DNA of 64,000 nt from Isochrysis galbana (GCA_018136815.1 CM030937.1:504553-568552); one strand, 5' to 3'. Positions 1-8,814 are shown, numbered from the stretch's first letter. Translations and numbers: made by a program. Notes: a model not told the origin generated them from the letters alone.

Positions 1-531
1 AAGTGGACGGCCACGCTGGAGCAGGTGAAACACCAGATTCGGCATCAGGTCGCGCGGTGCACACTCTACACCGAAACTGCCGTTGTCCACGACGACCGTA
101 CTCACGTCAAGCTCTATGCAGACCCGACCGCTCTATCTGAGGGATCAAGCATTGCGTACGCGAGTCAAGGTCGGAAAGCAATCGACGTGCGCGCAGTCAA
201 CTTCAATCACTGGCTTTTGAGTGAGTTTTCCACTCAGCCTGGCATTGCCCTCGTTCTCCGGGTCGACATCGAGGGTTACGAATACAGCTTGCTCCCTTCC
301 ATTCTAGCCTCCGGCACAGCTTCGCATTTTCCGCGCAATACGATACACATCGCCATTGAGTGGCATCGGTTTGCGAAGCATCTATCTATCTCGGCGGAGG
401 AGCGCGATGTCATGAATCAGCTCGATTCCAGCTATGCATGGGTGCAGGGAGGAAAAGGATCGCTCATCAACACATTGGAAAAACAGCTGCATTATTGGTT
501 GCAAGTGGCCGGTGCCCGTGTTTACTACTAG
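1..531 (+). CDS. FkbM-like methyltransferase, C-terminal part (5' truncated by window)
   Basis: The frame is open from the first base of the window to a TAG ending at 531, so the gene starts upstream. About 177 residues are visible. The segment LRVDIEGYEYSLLPSIL matches the conserved 'K-x-D-x-E-G-x-E' signature of FkbM-type SAM-dependent methyltransferases, in which the aspartate and glutamate lie at the end of a Rossmann-fold strand; here the usual lysine is replaced by arginine. It is followed by a strand (IHIAIEWH) like the next core strand of the fold. The family methylates hydroxyls of sugars or secondary metabolites; the substrate cannot be read here. The GTG at 25 is internal to the open frame and is not a credible start. 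Confidence 0.6.
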   Translation, partial: KWTATLEQVKHQIRHQVARCTLYTETAVVHDDRTHVKLYADPTALSEGSSIAYASQGRKAIDVRAVNFNHWLLSEFSTQPGIALVLRVDIEGYEYSLLPSILASGTASHFPRNTIHIAIEWHRFAKHLSISAEERDVMNQLDSSYAWVQGGKGSLINTLEKQLHYWLQVAGARVYY

Positions 532-1479
532 TACCACCAGCAAAATTGGGTGCTATGGCGCATTTACCCGGAAGGTCGTGGTCTCTGCTAGGGGACGAGA
601 TCTGGGATCTGGGAGGCTTGGTCCAGACCAGAAATTCGCTAATTTCTTGTATAAGTTATCGTCATAAGGTGCTTGGGTGGTGGGTGGGCCAACACAGAAA
701 TTTTGACCTTGACCTTGAGATGTATTTTGGGGTGAATAGTTAATTCCGTAGCGCGCGCTCCTGCTCGGCCGCTCCCCATTCCACAACTAGATTTCAGTCA
801 CACTGGAGGGGTGTACTCCCACCCGAGGGCGGGTCCCTCCATTATTTCACTTAAAAGTCACAAGTACAACCCGCCGCTTCTTTGAAGATTCTTTGGTTTG
901 TGGCAATATCTCACTTGTAAGATAACCCCCCAAAGTTACGCACGCACGGCGTGCACCTGGCACCTGGCGAAATCTCGACAGCGTGCACATCCAGACGAAG
1001 GTCCCATGCGCACGCACGGGTGACGGGTGTGCACATATAGACGTGTAACGAAACTTTTTGGTTTTGGGTGGGGGTTTTATTTACAAGTAATTAATTTACA
1101 AGTGAAAGTGAGATATTGCCAGCCTACAAGGAGGGGACATAGAAACGCAGACAACTTCTAAAACAAAAAGGTCGATCGCGGATGCGACAGACGACAGCAA
1201 GCTGGCTAAGAGCAGGTGCGAAACCCGAGGGAACGAAAGCGGCGTGCCGCCGCTCATATTCGGCAATAGCGTCAGCAAGTCAGCAATCGAGCGTCGAGAG
1301 GGGCGGTCGAGTGGAGGCAGCGGTGGGTGCAAGTGCAAGTCCTGCAAGGCATCCAAGCCTAGGCGGGATGGCGGCGTCGGAAGTAGAGCGAGGCGTCCCT
1401 GGCCAGACCAGGTTAGACGCAAGGCGGCATGACGAATTGGATTGGAATGGCCCTAGGGGTAAATAGAAATATGCAGTTT
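532..1479. other. Intergenic stretch with dispersed-repeat fragments
   Basis: No convincing gene is seen. Fragments shared with other places in the window are present. An ACGCACGGCGTGCAC motif near 943-957 recurs at 58.3-58.5 kb. GACGTGTAACGAAACT near 1038 recurs at the edge of the transposase fragment at about 4298. The stretch 1147-1190 reappears inverted at 58826-58870. Short open frames here have no family motifs and no start context worth defending. Confidence 0.5.
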
Positions 1480-1592
1480 TTTTGGCCAAAATATGCAGTG
1501 CATATATGCGAAATATGCAGAAAAAGAAAAAATACCCCAAATATGCAGCAAAATATGAAATATGCAAAATATGCAAAATATGCAAAATATGC
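1480..1592 (+). repeat. AAATATGC minisatellite
   Basis: A run of imperfect 9-10 bp units built on AAATATGC(A/AG), clearest at 1543-1592 where AAATATGC repeats almost perfectly. It directly precedes a large CT tract. No coding role is apparent. Confidence 0.8.
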
Positions 1593-1639
1593 GGTGGGCG
1601 ACCACGAGCGGCGGCGACGCGGCGGCGCCCCTCCCTCTG

Positions 1640-1968
<329 letters not shown>

Positions 1969-2019
1969 AGCTTGCGGGGGAGGATAGCGCCTGGGGGCTC
2001 GAGGACGGCCCCCGGATAG

Positions 2020-2100
2020 CTACTGGGGGCCGTCGTTTCCCCCCGATAGCAAACGGGGGCAGTCTTTCGCCCCCGATAGCAAACGGGGGCCCGAGAGGGT
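2020..2100. repeat. Hairpin-type repeat: GATAGCnnnCGGGGGC units
   Basis: Three closely spaced units of the form CCCCCGATAGC...CGGGGGC (about 2006-2030, 2040-2060, 2072-2091). Each is an imperfect palindrome of C-run, GATAGC loop and G-run. Related palindromes occur at 9971-9999 and 14480-14550. The sequence GTGCAACTCGAGGTTCC follows at 2098 and recurs at 23884. This looks like a dispersed non-coding family. Confidence 0.6.
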
Positions 2101-2229
2101 GCAACTCGAGGTTCCTTTTTTTTGTCACGCCCCTCCCGGCTTTTTAGGTATATAATTTCTACTGACCCCTAACTTCGCCCCTAACTCGGGAGTTGACCGC
2201 GCGCAGACAAACATAAACACGGGGACCCA

Positions 2230-2547
2230 TCAAGCGGAAGACGTCTTGTGTTTCGTTTGTGCCTCCCGTTTCAATATCGCCTCCGCATCGAAGGTCAGTT
2301 GCATTTTCTCCGTCTTGTAAAAGCGAAAATACTTTGTCTTCCACAGTACCAAGAGGAGAAGAATAAACAGCGCGAAGACCACCCCGACCGCGATCCCGAC
2401 CCGTGTGAAACCATCCCTCGACGCGATGACTGCTGCGAATGCAGCACTAATGAGAAACCAGAAGGTGATGCCACCCAAGAGACTCATCAAGGGGACGACA
2501 TCGTAGGGACCATCGTCGAATAAGCTTTGACGAGCGTAGACCCACAT
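2230..2547 (-). CDS. Small two-span membrane protein, paralogue of the 9.0-9.7 kb pair
   Basis: 105 residues from an ATG at 2547. Two hydrophobic segments (about residues 22-42 and 50-70) are separated by a short polar turn, and the C-terminal tail is basic. The N-terminus (M-x-V-Y-x-R-x-S, then Y-D-V-V-x-L) and the region after the second span (W-K-x-K near the membrane edge) line up with the tandem genes at 9034-9342 and 9400-9708, so all three form one family. I do not recognise the family. It marks the left edge of the compact intron-free island. Function is unknown; small membrane proteins of this size are common in large DNA viruses, which is the best contextual guess. Confidence 0.6.
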   Translation of the reverse strand: MWVYARQSLFDDGPYDVVPLMSLLGGITFWFLISAAFAAVIASRDGFTRVGIAVGVVFALFILLLLVLWKTKYFRFYKTEKMQLTFDAEAILKREAQTKHKTSSA

Positions 2548-2871
2548 CTTACAGTATGCAAATTAAAATTTGTTCTTGAGATTATGTCATTGACGGGGGC
2601 GCCCTCCTAACTCGGACACGCTTCCTCGAGCGTAAATAACTTTTTTTCTTGCATAGTAACTCGAGGTTCCCTTTTCGTCACACCCACCACGTGGTTCCCT
2701 TTTTTTGTCACACCTTGAACGATCATCCCGCCCTTGTTGAAGAATGCAACCATGCCCGCTGCCCTTGTTGAAGAATGCAACCACGTGGGCGTCAGACTGC
2801 CGACGTCCGCCCTTGCACGCCCATAGCCAGCCAGCACACCGCGGGCGGGTGGCGACGTCTGAAGAAGGACT

Positions 2872-3603
2872 TCACACGGTTTCAACGCCGTTTGCTGCAA
2901 AGCAAAAGGCAAGCGATTCCCCACGAGACTCCAGGACGCATTTCGCCCCAGTCACCATCACTCCATCCGCAAGCGTGTGAATGAGCTTGAGCATGCGTGC
3001 GAGCATGACTTGAGCGATCGCAGTGTCGTCATAACTCGCCAAAGAGGTGCGATTCACAAGATGGATGTCAATTGTGTAGAGCTCCCGATTCCCCGCTCGC
3101 TGGAGGCTCTCGGCCGCGCTCTTGGTTGGCGCAGACCACGCGCGTGCAAAGTCGTACTTCCAGTCTCCCAAGACGAGCTGCCGGGGGTGCTGGATGCAAA
3201 AGGCCGCGATGGTGACGACCTCCTCCAACTCATGGGTGCTTACCGGATCGTCGCACGTCAAGGACACCTTGAATGCGAGACCCCCGGGGCTGTCGGTGAA
3301 GAAGACGACTTCCCGGAAGGTCCTCTGCACACTGCGTTCGATGCTGAGAATGTGCGTATCATCAAAAGTGGTTCGCGTGCGGACTCGTTGCGTGCCTGGT
3401 CGCCGCCAGAAGGCGTCGTGGCGGCTCACGAGGACGGGTGCGTTGCCAAAGACTTGGAGGCAAAGCCGGTCATGCACGCGCCTGTCCACGCTGTCGACAA
3501 ACTGGCCCTCGTGCATGTAGCCGAGGCGCATCTCCAGTTTGGTGCACGGGAGTGCTCGGAACTGGCGGACAAGTGCCACAGCGTTGCTAAGCGCAGGGTC
3601 CAT
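2872..3603 (-). CDS. CYTH/TTM-fold protein resembling viral-type mRNA capping RNA triphosphatase
   Basis: 243 residues from the ATG at 3603; an open frame continues upstream but is low-complexity and proline-rich, so I place the start here. The layout follows the triphosphate-tunnel metalloenzyme fold of RNA 5'-triphosphatases in fungi and many large DNA viruses: a first strand KLEMRLG (22-28) at the place of the E-x-E-x-R/K metal motif, a basic strand RVRTRTTFDD, then IERSVQRTF, a strand LAFKVSLTCDDP, and a late strand YTIDIHLV where a second E-x-E is normal. Several metal-binding acidic positions are changed (K for the first E, D and H in the second motif), so catalytic activity is doubtful or specialised. 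The known family role is removal of the gamma phosphate from nascent mRNA 5' ends. No guanylyltransferase is seen nearby. Assignment rests on motif layout only. Confidence 0.5.
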   Translation of the reverse strand: MDPALSNAVALVRQFRALPCTKLEMRLGYMHEGQFVDSVDRRVHDRLCLQVFGNAPVLVSRHDAFWRRPGTQRVRTRTTFDDTHILSIERSVQRTFREVVFFTDSPGGLAFKVSLTCDDPVSTHELEEVVTIAAFCIQHPRQLVLGDWKYDFARAWSAPTKSAAESLQRAGNRELYTIDIHLVNRTSLASYDDTAIAQVMLARMLKLIHTLADGVMVTGAKCVLESRGESLAFCFAANGVETV

Positions 3604-4156
3604 GCTTGCCTGTGGTGTAGAGGGCGTGGGCGAGGAGCAGAGCCAGTCGGTCGGTAGAGGCAGGTAAGGGCGGGGCCGGTGCGATGGGCGAGGAGTAGCA
3701 CGTGAGGCGAAGAGAATGTGAGTGAGGCGAGGACGGACGGGGGGGGGGCTGGACGGCGAGCGAATCGGAGGTGACGGCGAGCGAGTCGGAGATGACGGCC
3801 CGGAGAGAAACCAATCCTTGGTCCACGCGTCAGATGTACTCCGATGTGGCTGTCGTGCCCCTTTTGCCCGCTCCAGTTCATCCCTCGATCCGTTGGACCA
3901 AAATGGCCACCCTGCCCCCACCATCAGCATTATTTCTCTACGCAAATACGATAATAAAAGCCATTTGCCTTGGGTAAAAATGTCCGAATGGACTGGGCAA
4001 TCATCCTGGTCCCCCGGGGGACGGCCACCCCCCTCCCATGTGACACCCTCCCCCCGCGCCCGGCATCCCCTCCCGCGCGCCCGACACCCCCCGTCCACTT
4101 GGCCGCCCGGCACCCCCCCGCCCGCCCGGCCAGCACCCCCACCCCTGCCCCTTGCG

Positions 4157-4357
4157 ATGGATGCACTCGACAAGAAGCAGCTCGCGGAGGCGTGCGCATG
4201 CGCTCTTCGGCGCATGCCGCACGGCAGCATCTGGTGTCCCTTCACATTCCAAGGCCGCGTCTTTCTGAAGGTGCCCATCGACGAAGAGTCCGACTACAGA
4301 CGTGTAACGAAACTATTTTTTCCCTTCTTGCTGGTAAATGGGATTAAAACTGAATGA
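4157..4357 (+). pseudogene. Short open frame interrupted by the transposase element
   Basis: From the ATG at 4157 the frame encodes about 47 normal-looking residues (ending ...VPIDEESDY), then runs straight into AT-richer sequence beginning about 4297 that belongs to the neighbouring transposase element and stops at 4357. The likely reading is a small gene whose 3' part was cut off by insertion. It is preceded by a very C-rich stretch (4010-4150). I do not recognise the protein. It could instead be a chance frame. Confidence 0.35.
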
Positions 4358-4800
4358 GATTTTTGAACGGCTCGTTTTGCAACAAGCCTCCCTTCTTGCC
4401 CCTCCAAAGCACACTGGTAGGCGCCGTGCACTTGAAGACGATACAGTGTTACAACATCTGTTTAAACTTCTGCGCACTGGGTGTCAGTGGAGAGAGCTTG
4501 ACTGTGGCAGTGCATCCTTCATGACGGTAAGAAGACGTTTGCAGCTCTGGGAGCAACAAGGAGTCATTGACGCAGCTTACGAAAAGGCCTTGAAGACTTA
4601 TCGGCAACTCTGCCCCCCAAATCGCCACATTGTTGACTCTTCGCACGTGCGAAATCGTCACGGAACCAAACCAAACACTGGTAGGAATCACGTCGATAGA
4701 GGACGACAGGGAACCAAAGTGACAATTGTCGCGGATCAAAATCGAGTGGTTTACGGGATGCGCCCACCTCTCCATCCGCCCCTCGGCTCCGCAGTGCTTC
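4297..4800 (+). mobile_element. Fragment of an IS5-type DDE transposon
   Basis: An AT-richer block inserted between GC-rich genes. It opens with GACGTGTAACGAAACTA, a sequence also found near 1038, which may mark the element end. Inside, 4338 to about 4770 encodes a transposase N-terminal half: helix-turn-helix-like start, the GCQWREL motif typical of IS5-family transposases, the RRRLQLWEQQGV helix, then DSSHV with the first catalytic aspartate and a downstream VADQNRVVYGM strand. The frame degenerates after this, and the second aspartate and the glutamate are missing, so it is inactive. The right end abuts the ankyrin gene at 4805. Related transposases occur in bacteria, in large algal viruses and, as Harbinger relatives, in eukaryotes. 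Confidence 0.6.
4338..4770 (+). pseudogene. IS5-type transposase, truncated
   Basis: About 144 residues of recognisable transposase from the ATG at 4338, ending after the first catalytic-strand region. The frame continues to 4985 but beyond about 4770 it is antisense-like noise overlapping the real ankyrin gene in another frame. Lacks two of the three DDE residues. Confidence 0.6.
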
Positions 4801-4804
4801 TGGA

Positions 4805-5365
4805 ATGTTATCGTCTCCGGCCAAAGATCTCTTTGATGCTTGCCAGCATGGAGACCTGTCGCGTGTGGCGGCGCTGCTTGAGGAGCATCCCAAGGAGGCG
4901 CTCGTTTGCCGCATACTGCGTAAAGGGCGGGAAGTGTACGCCCCTGCCGCGGTGGACTCGCTCGGCAGGAATGCCCTCATGGTGAGCTCGGCCCGCGGTG
5001 ACACCGCCTGCGTCAAGATCGTCGCCGCAACCGCCCAAAAGATTGACAAGCAGTACATCAACGAATGCGATCGCAACGGAAACACCGCCCTCTTCATTGC
5101 ATGCACTAACAACTTCAGCGAGTGCGCGAAAATTCTTCTTGAGCACGGCGCCGAAGTCGACGACAAGGGAGGCAAGAGGGTCTTCTACACGCCTTTGATC
5201 CAGTGCGCCAAGCTTGGGCACGGCGAATGTGCACGTGTGCTCATCGACTTTGACGCAAACGTCAACGAAGTCCAAGAGATGGGCGCATATAACGGCATGA
5301 CGGTCGCTGACATTGCAAAGCTCAAGGGGCACTTTGACATTGAGCGCATGCTTGTGCAAGCCTAG
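4805..5365 (+). CDS. Ankyrin-repeat protein
   Basis: 186 residues with about four ankyrin repeats. The clearest are at residues 60-90 (LGRNALMVSSARGDTACVKI), 93-125 (DRNGNTALFIACTNNFSECA) and 130-165 (TPLIQCAKLGHGECARVLID); the first repeat near residue 10 (DLFDACQHGDLSRVAALL) is capping. The fold is a protein-interaction scaffold; the partner is unknown. No signal peptide, no membrane segment, no intron. The ATG at 4805 lies just downstream of the transposase remnant, so the original promoter may have been displaced. Ankyrin proteins are abundant both in eukaryotes and in large DNA viruses, so this does not by itself decide the origin of the island. Confidence 0.8.
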   Translation: MLSSPAKDLFDACQHGDLSRVAALLEEHPKEALVCRILRKGREVYAPAAVDSLGRNALMVSSARGDTACVKIVAATAQKIDKQYINECDRNGNTALFIACTNNFSECAKILLEHGAEVDDKGGKRVFYTPLIQCAKLGHGECARVLIDFDANVNEVQEMGAYNGMTVADIAKLKGHFDIERMLVQA

Positions 5366-5580
5366 TGAATGCGTCACGATGCGCAAGCGACGGGTTCTCT
5401 AGAGTTGTGAGGTTGCGAGATGTGAAACTTGCAAGGTGACAGTCTCTCGCGCGTGCGCGTAGTTGTGCACTGTGAGTATACTGGCGCGCCTGCGTAAGCT
5501 TGCATAAGGTCATAACCGTGCATAAAACCCGTCACCAAGTGCACGCACAAAGCACCCCAAGACTCTACAGCAGCACAGGT

Positions 5581-6975
5581 GGCGTCGGCCGTGCACCCCC
5601 TCTCGCCTCTCACACAAATCAGGAGGTGCATTCATCACTTCCTCGCCCCAAAACTTTTTCAGGGCCACATCGGCCGTGCACGCGCGAGGCACCACCGGCG
5701 GTACCGACCAAAACTGACAGACACCCCTGTTACGCGGCACAAGCGGCGTCGGCCGCGTGCACACCTCTCACCTCCCACACAACTCTTCCAGTCAGGAGGC
5801 GTGCGTGCTCGCCACCAAGTGTTCGTCGTGGTGGCATCACCTCCTCGCTCCCAAACTTTTTCAGGGCCACATCGGCCGTGCACGCGCAAGGCGCCACCGG
5901 CGGTACCGCCCAAAACTGATAGTCGCTCTGTCTACGCGGCACAGGCGGCGTCGGCCGCGTGCACCTCCATCTCGACTCGCACACAACTCTTCCAGCCAGG
6001 AGGCCTGCGTGCTCACCACCGAGTGTTCGTCGTGGTGGCATCACCTCCTCGCTCCCAAACTTTTTCAGAGACACATCGGCCGTGCACGCGCGAGCGCCGC
6101 CCGGAGGACACCGTCCAAAACTGACAGACGCCCCCGTTACGCGGCACTGGCGGCGTCGGCCGTGCGCACCCCCTCTCGCCCCCCACACAACTTTTCCAGC
6201 CAGGAGGCCTGCGTGCTCACCACCGAGTGTTTGTCGTGTTGGCATCACCTCCTCGCTCCCAAACTTTTTCAGAGCCACATCGGCCGTGCACGCGCGAGGC
6301 ACCACCGGCGGTACCGCCCAAAACTGACAGACGCCCCCGTTACGCGGCACTGGCGGCGTCGGCCGTGCGCACCCCCTCTCGCCCCCCACACAACTTTTCC
6401 AGCCAGGAGGCCTGCGTGCTCACCACCGAGTGTTTGTCGTGTTGGCATCACCTCCTCGCTCCCAAACTTTTTCAGAGCCACATCGGCCGTCCACGCGCGA
6501 GGCACCACCGGCGGTACCGCCCAAAACTGACAGACGCCCCCGTTACGCGGCACTGGCGGCGTCGGCCGTGCGCACCCCCTCTCGCCCCCCACACAACTTT
6601 TCCAGCCAGGAGGCCTGCGTGCTCACCACCGAGTGTTCGTCGTGTTGGCATCACCTCCTCGCTCCCAAACTTTTTCAGAGCCACATCGGCCGTCCACGCG
6701 CGAGGCACCACCGGCGGTACCGCCCAAAACTGACAGACGCCCCCGTTACGCGGCACTGGCGGCGTCGGCCGTGCGCACCCCCTCTCGCCCCCCACACAAC
6801 TTTTCCAGCCAGGAGGCCTGCGTGCTCACCACCGAGTGTTTGTCGTGTTGGCATCACCTCCCCGCTCCCAAACTTTTTCAGAGCCGCATCGGCAGTGCAC
6901 GCGCGAGGCACCACCAGCGGTACCGCTCAAAACTGACAAGTGCATCTGTTACACGACACAGGCTTCGGCCGTGTG
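5581..6975 (+). repeat. Tandem satellite, seven units of about 203 bp
   Basis: Using the recurring GGCGTCGGCCG as a marker, units begin at 5581, 5745, 5947, 6152, 6355, 6558 and 6761, giving spacings of 164, 202, 205, 203, 203 and 203. The four units from 6152 on are nearly identical, while the outer units are diverged and shortened, as expected for unequal exchange with decay at the edges. Each unit contains CCCAAACTTTTTCAG and a GGCACCACCGGCGGTACC block. The period is not a multiple of three, so the long open frames across it are chance. Confidence 0.92.
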
Positions 6976-7034
6976 CACATCCCTCCTCTGTGCATCATTT
7001 CTCCTCAAGACATAATACCAACTGGGACTCAGGC

Positions 7035-7274
7035 TCACAGGTTGTCCATTACTTTCCACTTGGCTTCCAGCCATGGGTTGGGGGCATTGCACGCGTCCTT
7101 CTGCGCGCTTCTCGGACCCGTAGCGGCAAGAGGGATCGGGCGGGTATCACTAATGCGTGGCGCAGGAGAGGGGTTCTCGCGCGCTAGCGAGTATCCATCC
7201 ATCACCTCCCACTTGGCCTGCAAAGAGGGGTTCGGCGAAGTCGCCGCCAAGCGCGCGGAAGTGTCTAACGACAT
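7035..7274 (-). CDS. Small protein with a duplicated PNPxLxAKWxVMD motif
   Basis: 79 residues from an ATG at 7274. Two copies of the motif P-N-P-[S/W]-L-[Q/E]-A-K-W-[E/K]-V-M-D-[G/N] occur, one near the middle and one at the very C-terminus, about 48 residues apart. Conservation of the protein motif with different codons argues that the frame is translated. No membrane segment or signal peptide. Unrecognised. It lies between the satellite and the membrane-protein genes of the island. Confidence 0.45.
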   Translation of the reverse strand: MSLDTSARLAATSPNPSLQAKWEVMDGYSLARENPSPAPRISDTRPIPLAATGPRSAQKDACNAPNPWLEAKWKVMDNL

Positions 7275-7336
7275 TGGCTTGTTGCTATTGTTGCAGCCCG
7301 CGGCAAATCTGACAAGACGACGACGACGCACCGACG

Positions 7337-7477
7337 TCAAATCGCAAACGGAACCCCCTCGATGCACAGCAGTTCGGTCCAACCGGCGTACCGCGCACCC
7401 ACCGCGCCGTACAATGCCCCGATGGTCAGCAGAACCCCCGCCCACGCAGCCTCACGCGCAAGCACATCCCGACGCAT
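7337..7477 (-). CDS. Possible 46-residue single-span membrane peptide
   Basis: An ATG at 7477 opens a short frame with a hydrophobic core (AWAGVLLTIGALYGAVGA) flanked by charged residues. It would be divergent from the membrane-protein gene at 7534. Size and composition suit the neighbouring small membrane proteins, but nothing else supports it. Confidence 0.25.
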   Translation of the reverse strand: MRRDVLAREAAWAGVLLTIGALYGAVGARYAGWTELLCIEGVPFAI

Positions 7478-7533
7478 GACTGTCCAGGACGCGAGCTTAG
7501 CAAGTATTTTCTGCCTCGTATTAACAAAGGACA

Positions 7534-7812
7534 ATGAAACTCAGCTGGGACAAGGATACTTGGGAAATGGTCGGAATGGGCGTTGGAATCTTCCTCATCG
7601 TCACAGTTGCGGTGCTCTTCCTGGTTGGTGTCATCATCCTCGGTATCGAGGTATACAAGCAAATGAAAAACAGTTCAAACAAGCAGGAGAAGAAGTACGA
7701 CTTCAAGTGGACCCCGCGCATGACCATCGGGGCGGCATTGATGGCACCTGCGGTCATTGCGTTGATCATTGCGTTTGTAATCGCAGCGCCCGCCTCCATG
7801 ATGTATGTTTAA
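7534..7812 (+). CDS. Small two-span membrane protein
   Basis: 92 residues from an ATG preceded by AT-rich GTATTAACAAAGGACA. Hydrophobic helices lie at about residues 13-38 and 68-88, joined by a lysine-rich polar loop (KNSSNKQEKKYDFKW), so both ends should face the same side. No cysteines and no known domain. It is the first of five collinear plus-strand genes (7534-9708) separated by 37-220 bp, a packing unlike the rest of the window. Function unknown; a virion or organelle membrane protein is a guess. Confidence 0.6.
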   Translation: MKLSWDKDTWEMVGMGVGIFLIVTVAVLFLVGVIILGIEVYKQMKNSSNKQEKKYDFKWTPRMTIGAALMAPAVIALIIAFVIAAPASMMYV

Positions 7813-7928
7813 ATGCCTAAGAACCAGCGCGGGGGTCCATCGCATACGCGCAGCTCTGGATGGCGCACGCCGCATCGCTCAAATTCACGTCCGCTACCAA
7901 GCACCACGCGCGCCCAAAACAACGCGCC

Positions 7929-8324
7929 ATGCCGCTCATATACACGCTCCTTCTCGCCACACTCGCTCCGCCTCCCCACTTCCTGTTTGGAACCTTCTAC
8001 GGCGAGCAGGCCCTACAGCTCGCCGCCCGGTGGGGAAGCCGCACCGAGCTTTCCCCTGCGCACCTCCAGCGCCTCGTGCGGGCCAAAACCACCCTCGCCA
8101 ACTCGGGCAACTTTGTCATCCTAGCAGCTCAGGCAGAACACAACAGCAAGGCGATCCCATCGCTCCTTGTCTTTCAACCAGCCAGCGAAGAACAACACGT
8201 CCTCAAAGTTTGCCTTTGGGACCAAAGGCTCTCCGTCTCACAGCGCGGGGGGTGCATTGCCCAAGCGCAGCTGTGGTATGCGTGCGTCTTCAACTCCACG
8301 TTCGTCCTGCAAACGGAAGTGTAA
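7929..8324 (+). CDS. Secreted or membrane-targeted small protein, unknown
   Basis: 131 residues from the ATG at 7929, chosen over an upstream in-frame ATG at 7860 because it places a signal peptide (MPLIYTLLLATLAPP) at the very N-terminus. The mature part is globular, mixed alpha/beta in appearance, with three cysteines near the C-terminus (CLWDQRLSVSQRGGC and YACVF) that could pair. No family recognised. It sits 116 bp after one membrane-protein gene and 37 bp before the crystallin-like gene. Confidence 0.5.
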   Translation: MPLIYTLLLATLAPPPHFLFGTFYGEQALQLAARWGSRTELSPAHLQRLVRAKTTLANSGNFVILAAQAEHNSKAIPSLLVFQPASEEQHVLKVCLWDQRLSVSQRGGCIAQAQLWYACVFNSTFVLQTEV

Positions 8325-8361
8325 CACGTTGGCCAATCTTTTCTAACGGGTTAACCAAACC

Positions 8362-8814
8362 ATGGGCAACTCCGCCGGGCGAATCGACAATCACGGCTTC
8401 GGAATCGGCAACTATGACGTCGACAAACAAGACCCCAAGAGTGCACAAGTTATGGCGGGGTGCAAAATGACCATCTTCTCCGAGCCGGGCTTCAAAGGCA
8501 AACACACAACCATCAACGGCCCGTCGATGCTCAGCTCAGAAGACGTGCGCTGGGAGGACGTCGATCTACAGGCGATCGGGTGGACTCAGCCAGTGCGCTC
8601 CTTAAAAGTCGAGTGCCATCCGGACTCGGCAGCGGCAAAACGAAAAGACAAATTTCAAGCTGAAGTAACCAAAATATTCGCAAAGGGAGCCGCATTTCTG
8701 ATAGGAGCCATCGTGCTCGCAGTACTTGTAATCATTCTCTTGTGGAAATTATTCAACAAGCGGTCCACCGATAAAAATCCAAAGGGACACGATGCCGCGC
8801 CACAGGCGAAATAA
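8362..8814 (+). CDS. Beta/gamma-crystallin-domain protein with C-terminal membrane anchor
   Basis: 150 residues from ATGGGCAAC. Residues about 34-84 (CKMTIFSEPGFKGKHTTI ... WTQPVRSLKVEC) show the Greek-key signature of beta/gamma crystallins: an aromatic residue, an acidic/glycine turn, then F-K-G, followed by a later strand ending in S-x-x-V. A charged linker leads to a transmembrane helix at about 108-131 (FLIGAIVLAVLVIILLWKL) and a short polar tail. A type II or tail-anchored topology with the Greek-key domain on the N-terminal side is expected. The fold binds calcium in microbial relatives, but clear D/N-N-x-x-S/T calcium motifs are not obvious. The Gly-2 could be acylated, but position 6 does not suit a classic myristoylation site. 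Confidence 0.6.
   Translation: MGNSAGRIDNHGFGIGNYDVDKQDPKSAQVMAGCKMTIFSEPGFKGKHTTINGPSMLSSEDVRWEDVDLQAIGWTQPVRSLKVECHPDSAAAKRKDKFQAEVTKIFAKGAAFLIGAIVLAVLVIILLWKLFNKRSTDKNPKGHDAAPQAK

Noticed and set aside
2977-3657. 226-codon plus-strand open frame
   Set aside because: Antisense shadow of the CYTH-like gene on the minus strand.
3604-4278. N-terminal extension of the CYTH-like protein
   Set aside because: Proline/arginine-rich, low-complexity and overlapping C-rich DNA and another gene start; the ATG at 3603 is a better start.
5579-6936. Series of overlapping 107-257 codon open frames on both strands
   Set aside because: The 203-bp satellite period is not divisible by three and the frames only reflect its stop-poor composition.
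5581-6975. CRISPR-like array
   Set aside because: Units are uniform tandem repeats without short direct repeats separating unique spacers, and the locus is eukaryotic.
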